Positions 45,049 to 53,659 are shown, counted from the first letter of the stretch. The stretch is DNA of 64,000 bases from an uncultured Bacteroidota bacterium (GCA_902566635.1 CACFJP010000002.1:1-64000); one strand, 5' to 3'. Numbers and translations: made by a program. The notes: a model not told the origin generated them from the letters alone.

Positions 45049-46220
45049 TCTTAATTTTTCAGTCCATATTATATACACTTTTAGGATTATTGAGGAAAAA
45101 GTCATTCAAGATCTTCTTTTTGTTTTTATTACTTGCCCTTCCATATTCAAACGCCTTCCAGGAGTATTTTTATTTTTTAGGGGTATACGTATTATTATTT
45201 TTTGTCTTGTCAGATGCCTTTTCAACCCTTTCTTTAAAAAGAATTTCCCGGAAGTCATTAAGTCTTTACATACCACTTATTCTGGCAGCCATTTTATATG
45301 CTATACTCACTCCATCATTTAAATTCAATGTTTTTTTAAAAGACATTTTCTTTATTTTTCTTCTTTTATTGCTAAGATCTTGGAAAGACAATTTTTTTTT
45401 ACAAAGCTTCAATAAAGAATCACTAAGAAAAATAGTTATTTTATCTATTTACATTAATTTTTGCTATGCTCTTTTTTTGTATTTAAACCCCAGCTTTCTC
45501 ACTTCAATTTTTGACGACCCCTTTTATTCTTCTCAATTTAGATTAACAACACTGTTTGTTTATTTAATCCCTTTTATTGTTTATAATTTAAAAAGCCTTA
45601 ACCTAAAGAAGCAGCATATATTTTTATTATATGCAATAGCATTAATTGCGGGTTCTAGAATAAACATAATGTTAATTTCTTTGTTTCACTTTTTTGCACT
45701 TGAAAAAAGAGAAAGAGTATTTTTCCTGTTTTTTTTAGGCATTCTTTTTTCAATAGTTGCAATCAATTTAACTAACCTTAGAGTTATAGAGCAATTAAAT
45801 GGACCGACAATTTTAAACGACTTGATAGTCAGGTTTGGCCCATTTTTTGACACTCTGGAAAAATTTGATTTTATCGATTATATTATTGGAAAAGGTCCTG
45901 GATTTGGAATCTATATTAGTTGGTTTGAGTATAGAGGGTTAGATCCTTATAACGCCTACCTTGACAGCTTATATCTAACTTTCTATATAAAATACGGAGT
46001 CTTGATGATTCCTATAATATTCATAATATTACATGAAGTTAAATTATATATTCAAAACAAAGAACAGTTTAAGGCGTTTCTTTTTTGGTTTCTAATAATT
46101 GGGCTTACAAACGCAATAACTTATATCTATGTTTTTTTATTTGCCATAATCTTTTGCAAGCTAAATGGACACTCGACATCAAACCTCAATTACCATGAAA
46201 CAAGTAAGAATTTACAATAA
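45045..46220 (+). CDS. Wzy-like O-antigen/polysaccharide polymerase
   Basis: 391-residue polytopic protein, about 10-12 helices, very rich in Phe, Leu and Ile. A larger periplasmic loop with PTILNDLIVRFGPFFDTLEKFDFIDYIIGKGPGFGIYISWFEYRGLDPYNAYLDSLYLTFYIKYG carries the G-x-G-x-G and N-x-Y-L-D features often seen in Wzy/WaaL loops. Assigned as the repeat-unit polymerase from topology and context between flippase and WecG genes. The 3' end overlaps the WecG gene. Confidence 0.65.
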   Translation: MILIFQSILYTLLGLLRKKSFKIFFLFLLLALPYSNAFQEYFYFLGVYVLLFFVLSDAFSTLSLKRISRKSLSLYIPLILAAILYAILTPSFKFNVFLKDIFFIFLLLLLRSWKDNFFLQSFNKESLRKIVILSIYINFCYALFLYLNPSFLTSIFDDPFYSSQFRLTTLFVYLIPFIVYNLKSLNLKKQHIFLLYAIALIAGSRINIMLISLFHFFALEKRERVFFLFFLGILFSIVAINLTNLRVIEQLNGPTILNDLIVRFGPFFDTLEKFDFIDYIIGKGPGFGIYISWFEYRGLDPYNAYLDSLYLTFYIKYGVLMIPIIFIILHEVKLYIQNKEQFKAFLFWFLIIGLTNAITYIYVFLFAIIFCKLNGHSTSNLNYHETSKNLQ

Positions 46221-46914
46221 AAAGATATATCCATTCCCCTCATTTAATAATCTATTAGAATATGGCATTAATCAAAAAAAAGCATTAATTGCAATTAATG
46301 CCGAAAAAATAATGAACTCCGATTTAAATTTAGCCGGGTTTATTAATAGCAACATTGGTTATGCAGATGGAGCAGGAGCAGTATTAGCATTAAAAAAAAT
46401 GGGCTTTAAAAATTGTATTAAAATTCCAGGAGTAGACCTATGGCTGTATATTGTTTCAAAAAAATATTTAACACATAGTTTTTATTTTATTGGAGGAACC
46501 CAAGATGTAATTGATAAAGTAGTCCAAAGGGTTTCTAAACAGTTTAAAGGAATAAATATCAAAGGGGCCACAAACGGCTACTTTGATAAAAAGAAAGAGG
46601 AGGATATAATTTCTGATATACTCAGTAAAAAGCCAGATTTTGTGTTTGTTTCTATGGGGACCCCAATCCAGGAAATGTTTATAAAAAAGGCCCAGCAAGG
46701 GCACCAGGCAAATTATTTAGGACTTGGGGGAAGCTTTGACGTTTATTCAGGAACTAAAAAAAGGGCACCCAGATGGATGGTAAAAAATAATTTAGAGTTT
46801 TTTTACAGGCTAATAAAGGAGCCAAAAAGAGTTATTAGGCAGGGAGTTATTTTAAAGTTCCTGTTCTTATTATATACCAAAAAAGAATTTATAAGCGAAA
46901 ACGGGGGTAACTAA
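46195..46914 (+). CDS. WecG/TagA/CpsF-family glycosyltransferase (GT26)
   Basis: 239 residues from the ATG at 46195; an earlier ATG at 46165 lies deeper inside the polymerase gene. Family signatures: YADGAGAVLALKKMGFKNCIKIPGVDLW near the N terminus, FIGGTQDVIDKVVQRV, PDFVFVSMGTPIQEMFI, and GLGGSFDVYSGTKKRAPRWMVKNNLEFFYRLIKEPKRVIRQ. TagA and WecG add ManNAc or ManNAcA to lipid-linked GlcNAc, which fits with wecB and wecC upstream. It closes the rightward polysaccharide operon; no clear terminator hairpin follows in the 109-bp gap. Confidence 0.9.
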   Translation: MKQVRIYNKKIYPFPSFNNLLEYGINQKKALIAINAEKIMNSDLNLAGFINSNIGYADGAGAVLALKKMGFKNCIKIPGVDLWLYIVSKKYLTHSFYFIGGTQDVIDKVVQRVSKQFKGINIKGATNGYFDKKKEEDIISDILSKKPDFVFVSMGTPIQEMFIKKAQQGHQANYLGLGGSFDVYSGTKKRAPRWMVKNNLEFFYRLIKEPKRVIRQGVILKFLFLLYTKKEFISENGGN

Positions 46915-47023
46915 TAAACCACTAACTCTAAACTTGAAACCAAATTCCACTACTTTGTGTTTGTTATATATTTAAACTTGCTTAACCTGAAAAATAGAAT
47001 GCAGCGAACAGGATAAAATAAGG

Positions 47024-48211
47024 CTAAGAAAAGTTTTGTCTTTTGCAGCTGGCCACCCAAACAAAAAACACCATCATAATTGGTATTATGTCATATAATT
47101 GTCCCCCAAATGAAGCCACAATAATTGGGATTGCATATTTAAATTCTGGGATCCATTTAACATAAAAGATAATTGTTGCGATCAAGCCAATAGCTCCAAA
47201 ATAAAATAACATGTCAACGGGGTACATTTCAATTCGCTCTGGAAATATAGCTAATCCGCCAAATAAAATTTTGTAAATAAAATGTTCATTTGCAAGCTCT
47301 TGACTTAAGACCTTTTCTATGTTCTCATTCCTTAGCGATAAAAAAACACCCATAGCACCATGCTTTTCGTAAACATCGCTCCAGAAAGAATCAAAAGAGC
47401 TTATAAAAGATATAATTTTATTAAAATAAACAATCATTAATAATATGATTGCAAAGAAAACTTTTTTTACAAACATCATTTTGTTCACAACAAAAACGAT
47501 AATTAATAAGAGGTATAGTAGGGCTGATTTTTGCCCCATCAACAGAAGGCCGCTTGATAACATAAAAAACTCCCAGTTCAATTTTTTTAGAGTTGACCAG
47601 TGGTGAATTAAACAGATTGCATACATGATATTATTCATGCCCCCAGACCAAAGAATTCCACTATATCCCCAACGGCCACTTAATGGGTAGGACTCAAAAA
47701 GTGATAAAGAAAAAACCGCGCCTACATAAATTAAGCATGCATTAAGAACAAGCAGCTTTTTTAAATAGAAAAAGAAAGAAAACGCATAGGACTCACTTTT
47801 ATTTAGCTCCATCCATATGCTAAGGAAAAGAAATGGGAATAAATACTTTAATAAATAAAACCCGTTATTATAAATAAAAAAACCCGAAAAATACTCCCAA
47901 TCAAAAGTTGTAGTAAACATTAACGATTGAATCAAAACCACAAAGGACAGTAAGCCCATGTAAAAAATAAGGTCTTTTCTAATAGCCTTTAAAAGCGTTA
48001 AGAAGCTTATAATTAAAGCAGCTCCAGTTAGTGAGTATACTATAATCCCAGTTAGATTAGGCGAGTATTGCTTGTCAAACATTACCCACAAAATTTTTTT
48101 TATGCTTTGATTTAAGATGCTATACCCAACAACACTCCACAACACCCAATAGTAAAACCGCGAACTTTCAAACACTTTCACTCTAGCACTATGAATTAGT
48201 CGATGTAGCAT
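47024..48211 (-). CDS. polytopic membrane protein, O-antigen polymerase/ligase-like
   Basis: 395 residues with about 10-11 hydrophobic helices. The central part GYSGILWSGGMNNIMYAICLIHHWSTLKKLNWEFFMLSSGLLLMGQKSALLYLLLIIVFVV has the S/G-Q-K-S-A-L pattern reminiscent of the R-x-G/S-x motif before helices in WaaL and Wzy ligases. A larger loop near residues 270-330 precedes the last helices. It is last in the minus-strand rfbBACD operon, 23 bp after rfbD. Probably a second polymerase or an O-antigen ligase; homology not confirmable by eye. Confidence 0.5.
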   Translation of the reverse strand: MLHRLIHSARVKVFESSRFYYWVLWSVVGYSILNQSIKKILWVMFDKQYSPNLTGIIVYSLTGAALIISFLTLLKAIRKDLIFYMGLLSFVVLIQSLMFTTTFDWEYFSGFFIYNNGFYLLKYLFPFLFLSIWMELNKSESYAFSFFFYLKKLLVLNACLIYVGAVFSLSLFESYPLSGRWGYSGILWSGGMNNIMYAICLIHHWSTLKKLNWEFFMLSSGLLLMGQKSALLYLLLIIVFVVNKMMFVKKVFFAIILLMIVYFNKIISFISSFDSFWSDVYEKHGAMGVFLSLRNENIEKVLSQELANEHFIYKILFGGLAIFPERIEMYPVDMLFYFGAIGLIATIIFYVKWIPEFKYAIPIIVASFGGQLYDIIPIMMVFFVWVASCKRQNFS

Positions 48212-48234
48212 CTATTTTAAAACGTTTAAACTGT

Positions 48235-48999
48235 TCAACTATTGTTGTTTTTTAGAACAACTCTATTGGGTCTAACAGCTAGGGGTCTCGCACCACCACA
48301 CTCCAAAACCTCTTCCTTTGGAAACAATCGCCTTGCCAAATCCAACCACGTCATCACCTCACTGCCACAGTAATGCGAAATACCTTTTTCCAGTTTTGCT
48401 TCCGCAATACCAGTTAGCAAATGGGCAGACAAATCTTCGGCGCGTGTGGGGCAACCCTTTTGGTCTGCGGCAACGCGTAATGTTTTTCCAGCATCGAGCT
48501 GGGCCTGTATCTTGGTGTAAAAGTTATTCCCATATTGAGAATACAACCAAGACGTACGCACAATTGAATACGTACCGCCAACGGACTCTATGGCCTGTTC
48601 ACCCGCCAGCTTACTTGCGCCATAGACGTTCAGTGGATTGGGGGTGTCTGCTGGGACGTAAGGTCTGTCAAGTGTACCGTCAAACACATAGTCGGTTGAA
48701 ATATGCATGAGCCAGCACCTATGTTCTTTACAGGCTTTAGCAAGGGTCTCAACCGCTGTTTTATTTATCACAAACGCGAGTGCTTTATTGGATTCCGCAC
48801 CATCTACATCAGTATAGGCAGCGGCGTTGATACAGACATCAAAGGATTGTGTGGCAAACACTTCTTTTATGTCTTCGGCATTGGTAATGTCTAGTACACT
48901 TTTGTCCATGAAGATGAGGTCGAGAGTAAAGTTTTTTGCGGCACCTTGTAAAGCAAGTCCCAACTGACCATTGGCGCCAGTAATGAGTACCCGTTTCAT
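48235..48999 (-). CDS. rfbD: dTDP-4-dehydrorhamnose reductase
   Basis: Final step of dTDP-L-rhamnose synthesis. Extended SDR fold: GANGQLGLALQ at residues 8-18, CINAAAYTDVDGAESN, HISTDYVFDGTLDRPYVPADTPNPLNVYGASKLAGEQA with the catalytic YxxxK, and SWLYSQYGNNFYTKI. At 254 residues it is about 30 shorter than typical; the C-terminal domain is trimmed but ends in the normal RPLAVRPNRVVLKN sequence. It overlaps rfbC by 4 bp (ATGA). Confidence 0.93.
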   Translation of the reverse strand: MKRVLITGANGQLGLALQGAAKNFTLDLIFMDKSVLDITNAEDIKEVFATQSFDVCINAAAYTDVDGAESNKALAFVINKTAVETLAKACKEHRCWLMHISTDYVFDGTLDRPYVPADTPNPLNVYGASKLAGEQAIESVGGTYSIVRTSWLYSQYGNNFYTKIQAQLDAGKTLRVAADQKGCPTRAEDLSAHLLTGIAEAKLEKGISHYCGSEVMTWLDLARRLFPKEEVLECGGARPLAVRPNRVVLKNNNS

Positions 49000-49535
49000 G
49001 GGTTGAGCTGTTTTAAAAAGGGGAGTTTTTGATCTTTGTCAGATAGTTTAGGACTGTCCACCTGCCAATCAATGCCTAAGTCAGGATCATCAAATCGAAT
49101 GCCGCTTTCGGCTTGTGGGTTGTAGGGCGCATCAACCTTATATTGCACAATGGCCTTATCACTCACTACGCTATATCCATGAGCAAAGCCCTTAGGCAAA
49201 AACAATTGGGTTTGGCTGTCAGCCGAAAGCTTAACACCAAACCATTCTCCATAGGTAGATGAATCAGCGCGGAGGTCCACTGCCACATCATAGATTTGCC
49301 CTTGCACCACCCGAATCAATTTGGCTTGTGAATGTGGGGCTTTTTGTAAATGAAGCCCACGAACAACACCATGTTTAGAAACTACTTCATTGTCTTGGAC
49401 AAAATCGATTGAAAGGCCTGTTTGTTTTGCAAAAACACTTTTTTGAAAACTCTCGATAAATTGTCCTCGCGAATCGGCATGTACCTTGGTCGTCAGCAAC
49501 CAACTGCCTTCAAGGGGCCCTGGGTTAATTTTCAT
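48996..49535 (-). CDS. rfbC: dTDP-4-dehydrorhamnose 3,5-epimerase
   Basis: Cupin-type epimerase of 179 residues. Visible motifs: RGQFIESFQKSVFAKQTGLSIDFVQDNEVVSKHGVVRGLHLQKAPHSQAKLIRVVQGQIYDVAVDLR, with the catalytic His of RGLHLQ, then FLPKGFAHGYSVVSDKAIVQYKVDAPYNPQAESGIRFDDPDLGIDW. The ATG at 49535 was chosen; an upstream alternative would extend it by nine unconserved residues into rfbA. It overlaps rfbA by 11 bp. The usual gene order B-A-C-D is kept. Confidence 0.94.
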   Translation of the reverse strand: MKINPGPLEGSWLLTTKVHADSRGQFIESFQKSVFAKQTGLSIDFVQDNEVVSKHGVVRGLHLQKAPHSQAKLIRVVQGQIYDVAVDLRADSSTYGEWFGVKLSADSQTQLFLPKGFAHGYSVVSDKAIVQYKVDAPYNPQAESGIRFDDPDLGIDWQVDSPKLSDKDQKLPFLKQLNP

Positions 49536-50391
49536 CGATCCATTGTTTGAGATAGTTCCCATATTCTGCGTCTTTGTATGACTTGACTAGTGTTTTGAGT
49601 TGGGAAAGGTCGATAAACCTTTGTTTATAGGCTTCTAATTCAGGAGACCCAACAAGAACACCTTGCCGACTTTGGATGGCTTCGACAAAGGCATGGGCTT
49701 TGGATAAGCTTTGAATAGTTCCAGTATCGAGCCATGCAGTGCCTTGCTCTAAAACAGTAACACCCAACTTACCTGCCTTCCAATATGCATTGTGAATATC
49801 TGTGATTTCAAGTTCGCCTCTCGCACTGGGCTTTACTTGTGTTGCTTTTTCTACTACAGTATGGTCAAAGAAATATAGACCTGGAATGGCAAGGTTAGAT
49901 TTTGGGTGATTGGGTTTTTCTTCAATGGATTTCACTTTCTCATCAGCATCGAGCTCGACAATTCCATAACGCATTGGGCTTTGTACGTGCATACCAAATA
50001 TGAGACCACCACTAAAATCAGTCTTCGACGGGCTTTGTTTTTGGATGGCATTACCATAGAATAAATTATCACCCAAAATAAGAGCAACAGAATCATTCCC
50101 AATAAAATCAGCACCAATTAAAAAGGCCTCCGCTAAACCGTTGGGCTTTGGTTGAACTGCATAGGAAAACGAACATCCAAGCTTACTCCCATCACCCAAA
50201 AGGGAAGTAAACGCCTCCTGATCTCTCGGAGTAGTGATGATCAAAATTTCCGATATACCTAAAGAAAGTAGTGTTGACAATGGATAATATACCATTGGCT
50301 TGTCATAAACAGGCAAGAGCTGTTTACTCACTGTTTTTGTCATTGGGTATAAGCGCGACCCCGTTCCACCTGCAAGAAGTATTCCTTTCAT
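49525..50391 (-). CDS. rfbA: glucose-1-phosphate thymidylyltransferase
   Basis: Makes dTDP-glucose, 288 residues. Starts MKGILLAGGTGSRLYPMTKTVSKQLLPVYDKPMVYYPLSTL, the nucleotidyltransferase signature with GGxGxRLxPxT and the catalytic K. It continues with LILGDNLFYG, GLYFFDHTVVEKA, RGELEITDIHNAY and GTAWLDTGTIQSL. ATGA overlap with rfbB. Confidence 0.95.
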   Translation of the reverse strand: MKGILLAGGTGSRLYPMTKTVSKQLLPVYDKPMVYYPLSTLLSLGISEILIITTPRDQEAFTSLLGDGSKLGCSFSYAVQPKPNGLAEAFLIGADFIGNDSVALILGDNLFYGNAIQKQSPSKTDFSGGLIFGMHVQSPMRYGIVELDADEKVKSIEEKPNHPKSNLAIPGLYFFDHTVVEKATQVKPSARGELEITDIHNAYWKAGKLGVTVLEQGTAWLDTGTIQSLSKAHAFVEAIQSRQGVLVGSPELEAYKQRFIDLSQLKTLVKSYKDAEYGNYLKQWIDEN

Positions 50392-51368
50392 ATTTTATCA
50401 AGATATGAGGAGATGGTTTTTTGTATCCCCACTTCCCAATTCGTTTGTGGTGACCACCCCAATGTTGATTCAAACTTATTAGGATCAATAGCATATCGAT
50501 AGTCATGCCCAGGACGGTCGGGCACAAAAGTAATCAACTTTTCAGCAGTCCCATCGGCTCGACCAATATGGGCGTCATAGGCTCTACATATAGATGTAGC
50601 TACTGCCAGGTTTGATCGTTCGCATCGCCCTCCGATGAGGTAAGTTTCACCCAAAACCCCTTTGTGAAAAATGAGATTCATAGCAGCAATATGATCCTCT
50701 ACATAGAGCCAATCTCGAATGTTGGATCCATTACCATAAATGGGAAGGGCTTTGTTTTGTTGTAAACTATGAATCAGCGTTGGGATGAGTTTTTCGCTGT
50801 GTTGATCAGGGCCATAGTTGTTGCTACAATTTGAAATCACATAGGGCAAACCATAGGTTTCTCCATAGGCGCGAACCATATGATCTGCACTTGCTTTTGA
50901 AGCTGCATAGGGTGACCGAGGGTGATAAGGGCTTTGTTCGGTAAACACACCTTCTTTTCCCAAAGACCCGTAGACCTCATCTGTACTGATATGATAAAAT
51001 CGATGGTTGGACTCTTTTTTCCAATATGTACGACATGCATTGAGTAGGGTCATTGTTCCGATGATGTTTGTGTTTGCAAAAGGCATTGGCCCTTCAATAG
51101 ATCGATCAACATGCGACTCAGCAGCAAGATGAATGACAGCGTCTATGGAGTGAGATTCAAACACATTTTCAACCACTAAAGAGTCATTGATATTTCCCTC
51201 GACAAATCGATAATTTGGAGCATTTTTTACATCACTCAATCGAGCTAGATTACCCGCATAAGTCAGCGCATCTATATTGACAATGGTATAATGAGGATAA
51301 CTTTTGACCAGGTGCCTTACCAAATGTGACCCTATAAATCCTGCTCCTCCTGTGATTAAAATATTCAT
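50388..51368 (-). CDS. rfbB: dTDP-glucose 4,6-dehydratase
   Basis: NAD-dependent SDR enzyme of 326 residues, first gene of the rhamnose operon. Motifs: ITGGAGFIGSHLVRHLV at the N terminus, IHLAAESHVDRSIEGPMPFANTNIIGT, ISTDEVYGSLG with the active-site D-E pair, SPYAASKASADHMVRAYGETYGLP with YxxxK, and NCSNNYGPDQHSEKLIP. The order rfbB-A-C-D on the minus strand is compact with overlapping ends. A -7 box precedes the gene at 51400-51407. Confidence 0.96.
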   Translation of the reverse strand: MNILITGGAGFIGSHLVRHLVKSYPHYTIVNIDALTYAGNLARLSDVKNAPNYRFVEGNINDSLVVENVFESHSIDAVIHLAAESHVDRSIEGPMPFANTNIIGTMTLLNACRTYWKKESNHRFYHISTDEVYGSLGKEGVFTEQSPYHPRSPYAASKASADHMVRAYGETYGLPYVISNCSNNYGPDQHSEKLIPTLIHSLQQNKALPIYGNGSNIRDWLYVEDHIAAMNLIFHKGVLGETYLIGGRCERSNLAVATSICRAYDAHIGRADGTAEKLITFVPDRPGHDYRYAIDPNKFESTLGWSPQTNWEVGIQKTISSYLDKI

Positions 51369-51399
51369 AGCTACAATAAGATAAACGCCAGATTATCCC

Positions 51400-51407
51400 C
51401 AAAAGTA
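51400..51407 (-). promoter_or_regulatory. -7 promoter box for the rfbBACD operon
   Basis: TACTTTTG on the minus strand, 31 bases before the rfbB ATG. On the minus strand a TTG at 51424-51426 gives a 16-base spacer, slightly short. Confidence 0.5.
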
Positions 51408-51442
51408 CAAATCATTTTTTGAGCAAGTCTTATGCAATTTTT

Positions 51443-51450
51443 TACTTTTG
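51443..51450 (+). promoter_or_regulatory. promoter of the initiating sugar transferase gene
   Basis: TACTTTTG with a TTG at 51419-51421 and a 21-base spacer. Transcription would start after 51450, which excludes the TTG codon at 51448 as a translation start. Confidence 0.55.
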
Positions 51451-51489
51451 TCAACGTTTGTTCAATGTATAACACCAACCACATCCTAT

Positions 51490-52092
51490 TTGGAATCTCT
51501 ACTTAAGCGATTTTTCGATATACTTTTTTCCTTGTTTATACTTGTGTTTGTCATGCTGTGGCTGGTGCCTTTTTTATGGCTACTCAATCTTTTTGTCGTT
51601 GTAGGCCCTTTGTTTTTCAGCCATCAACGAGAAGGTAAAGACCGCAAATTGTTTTGGTGTTATAAGTTTCGGACCTTTCCAAAATCGGCTTTTCACCCAA
51701 AACCCGGTGAGTCGCTAAGCACGCCCATCCCTTGGTTGGGAACTTTACTTCGCAATTCTGGGATTGATGAACTTCCACAAGTCGTGAATATAATCAGAGG
51801 AGAAATGTCTGTCATAGGTCCTCGCCCTCATCTTCCTGAGTACAATGCTTATTATCAAAAGGTTGTTGGGAAAGAAAATATGGACAAGCGACATAGCGTT
51901 AGGCCTGGGCTAACAGGCTTGGCGCAAGTGCGAGGCTATCGTGGAGACACACCCAACAATGCTTCTATACAGAACAGAATCAATAGCGATATTGAATATA
52001 TCAGCAAGCAATCGATTGTTCTTGACCTCGAAATTATATTGATTTCGTTTTGGATGCTTGTTCGCGCTTCCATTCGGCGAATTTTTAATTAG
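51490..52092 (+). CDS. undecaprenyl-phosphate sugar phosphotransferase (WcaJ/RfbP catalytic domain)
   Basis: Membrane initiating transferase that puts a hexose- or HexNAc-1-phosphate on undecaprenyl phosphate. One N-terminal membrane segment (FFDILFSLFILVFVMLWLVPFLWLL) is followed by QREGKDRKLFWCYKFRTF, NSGIDELPQVVNIIRGEMSVIGPRPHLPEY and RPGLTGLAQVRGYRGDT, the three family signatures. No ATG lies before the conserved domain; TTG at 51490 gives a 200-residue protein of normal size, while the TTG at 51448 overlaps the promoter. Divergent from rfbB. Confidence 0.88.
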   Translation: MESLLKRFFDILFSLFILVFVMLWLVPFLWLLNLFVVVGPLFFSHQREGKDRKLFWCYKFRTFPKSAFHPKPGESLSTPIPWLGTLLRNSGIDELPQVVNIIRGEMSVIGPRPHLPEYNAYYQKVVGKENMDKRHSVRPGLTGLAQVRGYRGDTPNNASIQNRINSDIEYISKQSIVLDLEIILISFWMLVRASIRRIFN

Positions 52093-52123
52093 TCAACCCC
52101 TTACTCTTCAGCATACAAATTCC

Positions 52124-52131
52124 TATTTTTG
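52124..52131 (+). promoter_or_regulatory. -7 promoter box for purD
   Basis: TATTTTTG ends 12 bases before the ATG at 52144 and overlaps an in-frame TTG, supporting the ATG start. Confidence 0.5.
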
Positions 52132-52143
52132 TCAAAAACAAGC

Positions 52144-53409
52144 ATGAAGGTACTTCTATTGGGAAGCGGCGGTCGAGAATACACCTTTTGTCACCAACTG
52201 GCAAAAAGCCCCCAACAGCCACAATTATTCATTGCACCCGGGAATGCAGGAACAGCAGCGTTTGGAACAAACCTAGCTGTTTTACCCACAGATTTTGAGG
52301 GCTTAAAACAAGCAGCAATAACCCATCAAATTGAGCTCGTTATCGTTGGCCCTGAAGTCCCTTTGGTGGAGGGAGTGGTTGATTTCTTTACGAATGATCA
52401 AGCGCTATCTCATATTCCTGTGATAGGCCCATCCAAACAAGGGGCAGAACTTGAGGGAAGTAAGGAATTTGCAAAGGCTTTTATGCAGCGTCACAAGATT
52501 CCAACGGCAGCATATCAAAGCTTTACCAAAGACACTCTGGCAGAGGGTCTTACTTACCTTGAAACAGTTGTGCCCCCTTATGTGCTCAAGGCTGATGGAT
52601 TGGCGGCTGGAAAGGGAGTGGTGATTCTCAACGAGCTTGCCGACGCCAAAGCGGAACTCACTGCTATGCTTGCTGACGCCAAGTTTGGAGAAGCCAGTCA
52701 AAAAGTGGTGATTGAGGAGTTTTTGGATGGGATTGAGTTGTCTTGTTTTGTACTCACAGATGGAAAATCTTATAAAATCCTTCCAATGGCCAAGGATTAC
52801 AAAAGAATTGGAGAGGGTGATACAGGGCTTAATACAGGGGGTATGGGTGCTGTTTCTCCAGTTCCTTTTGCCGATGAGGCTTTTGAACAAAAAATTAAAA
52901 CCCAAGTCGTGGAACCAACTATGCTTGGACTCCAAAAAGATGGTATTCCCTACGTAGGGTTTGTCTTTATTGGTTTGATCAAAGTGGGTGACAACCCCAA
53001 AGTGATTGAGTATAACGTGCGTATGGGTGATCCAGAAACACAAGTGGTGTTGCCACGAATCAAAAACGACTTATTCGAACTCTTACAAGCCATTGCAACA
53101 GCTACCCTCGACAGCATAAGCCTTAGTGTTGATGATCGCACTACGTCTACGATTGTTGCTGTTTCGGGGGGTTATCCAGAAAGCTATGAAAAGGGAAAAA
53201 TAATTACTGGCATAGACCCAAAAGACTTTGTTGTACATGCAGGAACAGCAATCTTTAACGAGGATTTGGTGACTAGTGGAGGACGAGTATTATCTGCTAC
53301 TGGCTTTGGGGATGATCATCACCAAGCCATCGCAAAAAGCTATGAGGCTTTGGCAAAGATTGAGTTTGAAGGGATGTACTATCGAAAAGATATAGGCTTC
53401 GATCTATAG
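52144..53409 (+). CDS. purD: phosphoribosylamine-glycine ligase
   Basis: Second step of purine synthesis (GAR synthetase), 421 residues, ATP-grasp. Motifs: LLLGSGGREYTFCHQLAKSP at the N terminus, IVGPEVPLVEGVVDFF, GPSKQGAELEGSKEFAKAFMQRHKIPTAAY, VLKADGLAAGKGVVIL, VIEEFLDGIELSCFVL, NTGGMGAVSPVPF and EYNVRMGDPETQVVLPRI with metal ligands. Start is ATG 52144 rather than the TTG at 52129. Its 3' end overlaps the small convergent DUF6341-like gene by 6 bp. Confidence 0.97.
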   Translation: MKVLLLGSGGREYTFCHQLAKSPQQPQLFIAPGNAGTAAFGTNLAVLPTDFEGLKQAAITHQIELVIVGPEVPLVEGVVDFFTNDQALSHIPVIGPSKQGAELEGSKEFAKAFMQRHKIPTAAYQSFTKDTLAEGLTYLETVVPPYVLKADGLAAGKGVVILNELADAKAELTAMLADAKFGEASQKVVIEEFLDGIELSCFVLTDGKSYKILPMAKDYKRIGEGDTGLNTGGMGAVSPVPFADEAFEQKIKTQVVEPTMLGLQKDGIPYVGFVFIGLIKVGDNPKVIEYNVRMGDPETQVVLPRIKNDLFELLQAIATATLDSISLSVDDRTTSTIVAVSGGYPESYEKGKIITGIDPKDFVVHAGTAIFNEDLVTSGGRVLSATGFGDDHHQAIAKSYEALAKIEFEGMYYRKDIGFDL

Positions 53410-53631
53410 AAAGGAATGGGAAGTGGAATCAGTATCCTCTTCACCACTATCACTGAATTTTTTAAGCTGTCCAATCCAATAAGATGATGCAGCAAACCCA
53501 ACAATCAAAAATACCCAATTGATGCCATTGGCTAGAAACCAGCTGGTGAGTTCAAGTTCACGCAACAGGTTGAGGGGTATAAATAAAATTTCTTGAAATA
53601 AATAAGCAATCGCTTCGAAAAAAGCCTTCAT
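53404..53631 (-). CDS. small membrane protein, DUF6341-like
   Basis: 75 residues from the ATG at 53631: MKAFFEAIAYLFQEILFIPL (amphipathic helix), a Trp-containing linker LELTSWFLANG, one membrane helix INWVFLIVGFAASSYWIGQL, and an acidic tail EEDTDSTSHSFL. This pattern matches a short Flavobacteriia-specific family I recall as DUF6341, commonly close to purD. Function unknown. A -7 box at 53652-53659 excludes the longer frame upstream. Confidence 0.7.
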   Translation of the reverse strand: MKAFFEAIAYLFQEILFIPLNLLRELELTSWFLANGINWVFLIVGFAASSYWIGQLKKFSDSGEEDTDSTSHSFL

Positions 53632-53651
53632 TTTTTCAGTGTTTGATGGTA

Positions 53652-53659
53652 CAAAAATA
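53652..53659 (-). promoter_or_regulatory. -7 promoter box for the DUF6341-like gene
   Basis: TATTTTTG on the minus strand, 20 bases before the ATG at 53631. Confidence 0.5.

Noticed and set aside
46915..47023. Bidirectional terminator between the WecG gene and the convergent polymerase-like gene
   Set aside because: No stem of useful length was found in the 109 bp; termination is probable but not visible.
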